This document shows, one piece after another, positions 59,765-64,000 of a stretch of DNA of 64,000 bases (position 1 is the stretch's first letter; every line of letters begins with the position of its first letter). Under the pieces are notes generated by a model. It searched no databases and was not told where the DNA came from. It saw only the letters and a program-made list of their open reading frames with translations. The DNA is from Heloderma charlesbogerti (Eukaryota; Chordata; Lepidosauria; Squamata; Helodermatidae). Where the stretch lies: the NCBI GenBank assembly GCA_026122225.1, contig JANEZZ010002201.1, positions 1 through 64,000 on the forward strand, read 5' to 3'. The position numbers and the translations under genes were made by a program.

Positions 59765-60100
59765 CATCAAGAATGGGCAACATGTGGCCCTCGCAGCCCC
59801 TCAGTGTGGCCCCTGCCATCCCATGAAATTCAGGGAGACTAAAACAAACAAACATTTTTTACAAATGAAATGGCATCCATAGCTGCTATGGAGCACCAAA
59901 AGAGTCAAAATCAGCTTGCAAACAAGTGCCCTTTTGGCACTGCATAGTAGCTCTGGATGCCATCTTTTTTTTTATTGTATTTCCCCACCCCGGTTTTGGC
60001 ATCTACAAAGGGTGGGGTGCAACCTATGAAGGGGGGTCCAGGGAGTGAAAATGGCCCACAGACCTCACAAGGTTGCACACTCCTACTCTACATGCCAATA
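59765..60100. repeat. Degraded self-complementary repeat
   Basis: GAATGGGCAACATGTGGCCCTCG at the left and CACAAGGTTGCACACTCCTACTC at the right are inverted relatives. The middle contains a GGCATCCATAGCTGCTATGG / GTAGCTCTGGATGCCATC pair. It is related in style to P1 but longer. Confidence 0.5.
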
Positions 60101-61103
60101 CAGTGGGAGTGGGGGAGAAGGAAAAGGGCATCGTTCTCCTATTCAATGTCCAGAACACACACATCAAAGTAACAATGAAGCAAGCCAGCCCAAACCAGAG
60201 CCCTGTGGCACTACATAGGAGAGCGGAATAAAGTTGCAAGAGAATGGAAAAGATAAGTCTTTTTTTCTTGCCCACCTCCTGAACCCCACCCTGCCAAAGA
60301 GCCCTCAACATCACTACACAATTCCTCTTCCAGGCTCCCCCAAGTTCTAAACAGGAGCATTCCTGTTAGGTGCTGAGAATACACTGCAATGTTTCATTGA
60401 ACATCCCCACTTATATAGCACTATTTCCAAAAGAATGTCAATAGGTTTCTTTATTTCAGATTAAAGTCTTATCTACAGGAGTTAATGGAAATGCTGTCAG
60501 CACATAAGAAAAAAATATGTTCAACAGTGGTAAATGTTGGCTGCGCAACAAATTGTTTATTTTTTTACTCTCCAAATTAGATTTTGATAGTTACTGCTTT
60601 ATTTAAGTTCTAAAAAGCAATTACACAAACTCCTTCCACAGTTTAATCACTCTATGGATTGCACACTGCAGATTTAGGAAGCTCTACTGAATCGAAACAG
60701 CTCAGGAATACAGTCAGAAAGTAAAGAAGGTAAGAGGGGGGAATCACTATGGGGAGGTCATAGGAAAATGCTTGTATGTGTGCCGTTGCATCATTTGCTA
60801 AGTGTTTACTTCATTTCTTAGAACTAGATTGGTGAAGTAGATATATTTTGATGCAGTAGCATCATGGCCAAATTATACCATACATGGGATTATGTTTCAA
60901 GCAGCATTTCTGTGCAGAAAGCCTCTATACAGAATCTGCAAGGTGATCATAATTATGTCAAGATAATATTATCTCTGAAACAGCATCAGTTTAAAAAAAC
61001 AATATAAATACCCCAGTCATATTGCTAAAAGGAAGTCTGCTCTTTGTATTCAACCTGCGACTTGTTTCTAATAAGAGGGGAAAAAACGTGTTCAGAGGTC
61101 TAC

Positions 61104-61212
61104 CTCTAGGTAATGTTGTTATTTCAACATATCCATACGATGTCAGGTCAAGGCAAAGGTTACCAAGATGATATTCATCTGCTGTTGCAAAGGCTGTGCA
61201 CTGCATCAAATC
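61104..61212 (-). CDS. RMND1: RMND1 coding exon ([20 protein letters not shown]..)
   Basis: The acceptor TCCTTTGGCACAG ends at 61213 and the donor GTAGAC starts at 61103. It is 109 bases: 36 codons, [20 protein letters not shown] then [16 protein letters not shown], plus G of the split Asp. Human has [20 protein letters not shown]. This is the start of the conserved domain and the most 5' exon in the window. Confidence 0.96.
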
Positions 61213-61659
61213 CTGTGCCAAAGGAACAAAGTTTAGTTTTAGAAAACGATCAAGGGATATATTTAGAGAACATGTATTTGGCTCAGTCACCAGCACTAGA
61301 TGAGAGGTCTATGACCCCTGGTATCAAATGTAACTTTAAAACACACACACCAGTGGATTAATACTAGCATTTTGCCAGTAGGTGGCTACAACATTTTGTA
61401 TAATAAAATTGCTGGGCTTCACAAATCCTAACTACTATGTGTGTATAAAAATTATATTCAAAGCTGCAGACCTTTCACCAATATCAATGGTTTAAGATTA
61501 GGCATAAAAGATATTACATTAGGTCTCCTTAATTCTTTCCTGCACCTGTTGAACAAGTCCAAATGCAGGCCTGCTGGAAGCATTCTGGAGCTAGGAAAAA
61601 ATATACCAGTTTGGGTACATTTTAAAAGCCTCCCACTATGGCTTTGATCGTATGCAAAC

Positions 61660-61725
61660 GTAATTGGGTGCAAGCCCCCTCTAACTTTAGTGTAACTTAC
61701 TTCCTAATAAATATGCATAAGATTG
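61660..61725. repeat. Family P2 repeat, half copy
   Basis: TTGGGTGCAAGCCCCCTCTAAC..TGTAACTTACTTCC..ATGCATAAGATTGGG gives mainly the right arm. Confidence 0.5.
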
Positions 61726-61945
61726 GGCAGTAAGTAAATCTATTTCCTGTTCCTTCATGTACAGGTTAGAAATTACCTGCAGTACTTGGATAAATGGCTG
61801 GCCCTTAAGGTTTTATCCCCTCCGTTCTCTTTCTTCTCTCAAAAGGCAACATTCAAAGTACTCAATTTTTAAATTATCCCCAACATACAATTCCAAAAAT
61901 TGTGCAATTGTAAATTCATTACAGATGTTAAACTGACTCCCTGCT

Positions 61946-62174
61946 TTGTTGTTCAGTCGTGTCCGACTCTTCGTGACCCCATGGACCATAGCATGCCAGG
62001 CCTTCCTGTCCTCCGCTCTCTCCCGCAGTGTGCTTAAGTCCATATTCATTGCATCGGTGATGCTATCTAGCCATCTCATCCTCTGCCGTCCCCTTCTCCT
62101 TTTGCCTTCAATCTTTCCCAGCATCAGGGTCTTTTCCACTGAGTTTTCTCTTCGCATTAGGTGGCCAAAATATT
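61946..62174 (-). mobile_element. BovB LINE 3' end, 5'-truncated
   Basis: The - strand reads MRRENSVEKTLMLGKIEGKR, RQRMRWLDSITDAMNMDLST and MVHGVTKSRTRLN, ending CGACTGAACAAC. It is very close to the copies at 34672 and 37968. No target-site duplication could be seen. Confidence 0.9.
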
Positions 62175-62189
62175 AAATCAGTAGTATGT

Positions 62190-62196
62190 GTACACA

Positions 62197-62227
<31 letters not shown>

Positions 62228-62228
62228 G
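62190..62228. repeat. (TA)n/(CA)n microsatellite
   Basis: A compound dinucleotide tract just right of the BovB tail; 5' of it TGTGTACACACATATATATA forms a short palindrome. Confidence 0.85.
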
Positions 62229-64000
62229 AACATTTGTCCTTGCAAAAAAACACACTTTAGCCTGAGAATTTCTGCATCCAGCAGGTGGAGCTACACATTG
62301 GAGAAAAGGACAAATTCAAACTGCAAATATTTTTATGTAGTCTGTCTGAGTCAGTGTGATCTCTGGCACAAGATTTTGCCATGTGGCAGCTTCCACTTGA
62401 AAGTACCCTACTCTTTCAGCATTTCTGACACTTTGCCCTGTATTTTGAGCTGGAAAAAACACAGCACAGAAAATGGTGTCTGAAAAAATTGTGGTTTTTT
62501 TTTCAGAAGCTTCTTGGATGTCAAATCATCAGTGTATTCAGAAACTGACTTGCTTCTCAAGTGATGTGGGATACTTAGACCATATTCCACAAACCACAGT
62601 TCATACAAATCCCTCACTTGCTGCAATATAATGTGATCAGTTATACTGGGAGATTGCAACATTGTTACAGAGGTATTTAGAAATGTTACCCTATGTAACA
62701 ATTATGAAAACATGCCTAAATAGTTGTTTTTATATAGTGTTACATCATAAAGAAAAATACTTGCTAACTATTGCACAGAACTACACATATAACTCAATCG
62801 CTAGTTATCCCAGGATTATTGACTATAGCACATGTAATAAATGGGCAAAGCACGGGCAAACTTTCAGTCTCAAACTCTAACATCCCTTCCAGTACAGAGG
62901 TCCTTAACCCAGCATCATTCATGACCCCGGGCTGAAGCAAAGGCTCCAAACTATATAAATATTAATTGATGTAGTTTGCACGTAATGGCAACCCATCAGT
63001 TTAAAAACTGATTGTTCTGCACGAGTGGCCGAGAGCAGGTGCACTGCCTGCAGCGCACCTGCCTCTTCCATTTTTACTTCACAACCGACAATTGGCTCCT
63101 TTGTAGGATGTAGAGATGCGAAGGCCCGGGAAAAAAAAAGAAAAATTGGAAAAAACTGTCTTTCGCATTTTTTCCAAAGACTGTTTCCCTCCCCGCCGCC
63201 CCGCAAAATTGAACAGTTTTGGATTATAAAATATTTTCTTTTAGAATTTAAGACAAGGTGTTCATATATTGTTACCCATCCTTTACTCCCCACAAAATTA
63301 TTTCCAAAAGCTATGTAATAAGAACACTTTTATAAAAAGTACTAGGGATGAAAAATGTCTGGAAATAATGAAGCCATGGGGGAAGTATTCTTTAATCCTC
63401 TCTGTAAGATTCCCAGCATAGTTATTTCTTCCATTCCTTATTAAAATTATTGATCTAATGTATCTTTTACTGATATTTATTTAAGGATATTCCAAGTCAT
63501 GCTCAGTTTCCCAACATGTGAGTAGAGTCACCATATCATAAAATGGAAGAAAATGTGCATTATTGACAGTTTGGGTTTTGTTCTAGAGAGTCCTGTGTTT
63601 CTGGGCTTGTTCTGTTTATATGCTGTAGCAGTCAATTAATATAGTTCTAATCTAAAACCCACACAAGAAAAGACACTGTAGGTTATTCTGCCACCTTCAC
63701 CAGATGCAACGGAACAGCATATGGGTTATCCCACCTATGTTTCTTTGTTTTTTAAAGTTAACTTTGAAGCTTGGGTCTACAGAACTCACTGCCAGAGTTT
63801 TTAATAAAGTTCTCAATTAGACCTCACCACTAGGGAATGCTGCCTCAGCTGTTAAACCTTTTAACTGCTGCCACTAGAATAAACCTCCTCTTCCTAAAAG
63901 AAACTCAGTAGCTTGGTTCCTATGCTGTAGGCATGGGGTTGACAGAGTCTAGAGTCCACCTTTCAAAATGAACAAAAAATAAATGTGGTTGTTCAGGCAG

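Larger units (their letters stand above)
61213..64000 (-). other. RMND1: RMND1 intron reaching the window edge
   Basis: The exon coding the N-terminal part was looked for on the - strand and not found. The stretch holds a P2 repeat (61660-61725), a BovB tail (61946-62174), a dinucleotide tract and otherwise AT-rich DNA with no named element. Frames such as 62408-62701 and 62919-63293 have no family resemblance. Confidence 0.6.

Noticed and set aside
62190..62228. CRISPR-like or tandem array
   Set aside because: A plain dinucleotide microsatellite; no direct repeats with unique spacers anywhere in the window.
62408..63293. Possible upstream RMND1 coding exon
   Set aside because: The - strand frames here show no similarity to the RMND1 N-terminal part and lack a donor in the right phase to join the exon at 61212.

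Overview
The window reads as vertebrate nuclear DNA, most likely from a squamate reptile (a lizard or snake). Three single-copy genes are recognisable from their proteins and exon structure: the 3' part of AKAP12 (+ strand, 1 to about 5.4 kb), all of ZBTB2 (- strand, about 12.0-21.4 kb) and the 3' two thirds of RMND1 (- strand, about 30.5-61.2 kb, with its 5' exons beyond the right edge). The order AKAP12 > < ZBTB2 < RMND1 is the arrangement known from human 6q25.1, so this is conserved synteny, not a new gene cluster. The squamate call rests on the repeats: several BovB (RTE) retrotransposon tails, CR1 and L2-type LINEs, an L1/Tx1-like LINE, a tRNA-derived SINE and many short self-complementary repeats of the type common in lizard and snake genomes. 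The species cannot be told from this. Layout: 1-2559 is the open C-terminal coding part of AKAP12 with its PKA RII-binding helix; a splice donor lies 8 bases after the stop codon, and a probable 3'UTR exon ends near 5.43 kb. 5.4-12.0 kb is tail-to-tail intergenic DNA. 12.0-16.2 kb carries the ZBTB2 3'UTR and its two coding exons, which join into a 511-residue BTB zinc-finger protein. 16.2-21.3 kb is ZBTB2 intron 1, ending in a GC-rich CpG-island promoter (about 20.15-21.69 kb). 21.9-30.5 kb is intergenic and repeat-bearing. 30.5-61.2 kb holds ten RMND1 coding exons whose phases join perfectly into 281 residues, embedded in introns full of mobile elements. 61.2-64.0 kb is further RMND1 intron. 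The three genes do not form one pathway: AKAP12 is a PKA/PKC scaffold at the cell cortex, ZBTB2 a nuclear transcription regulator and RMND1 a mitochondrial inner-membrane protein needed for mitochondrial translation. I found no new gene system. The most unusual points are structural: a near-identical 0.5-kb direct duplication flanking the penultimate RMND1 exon; a young BovB insertion with a perfect 15-bp target-site duplication; a solo LTR with a 5-bp target-site duplication; an L1-like insertion with the 5'-inversion architecture of twin priming; and a 0.5-kb imperfect palindrome of unknown family.
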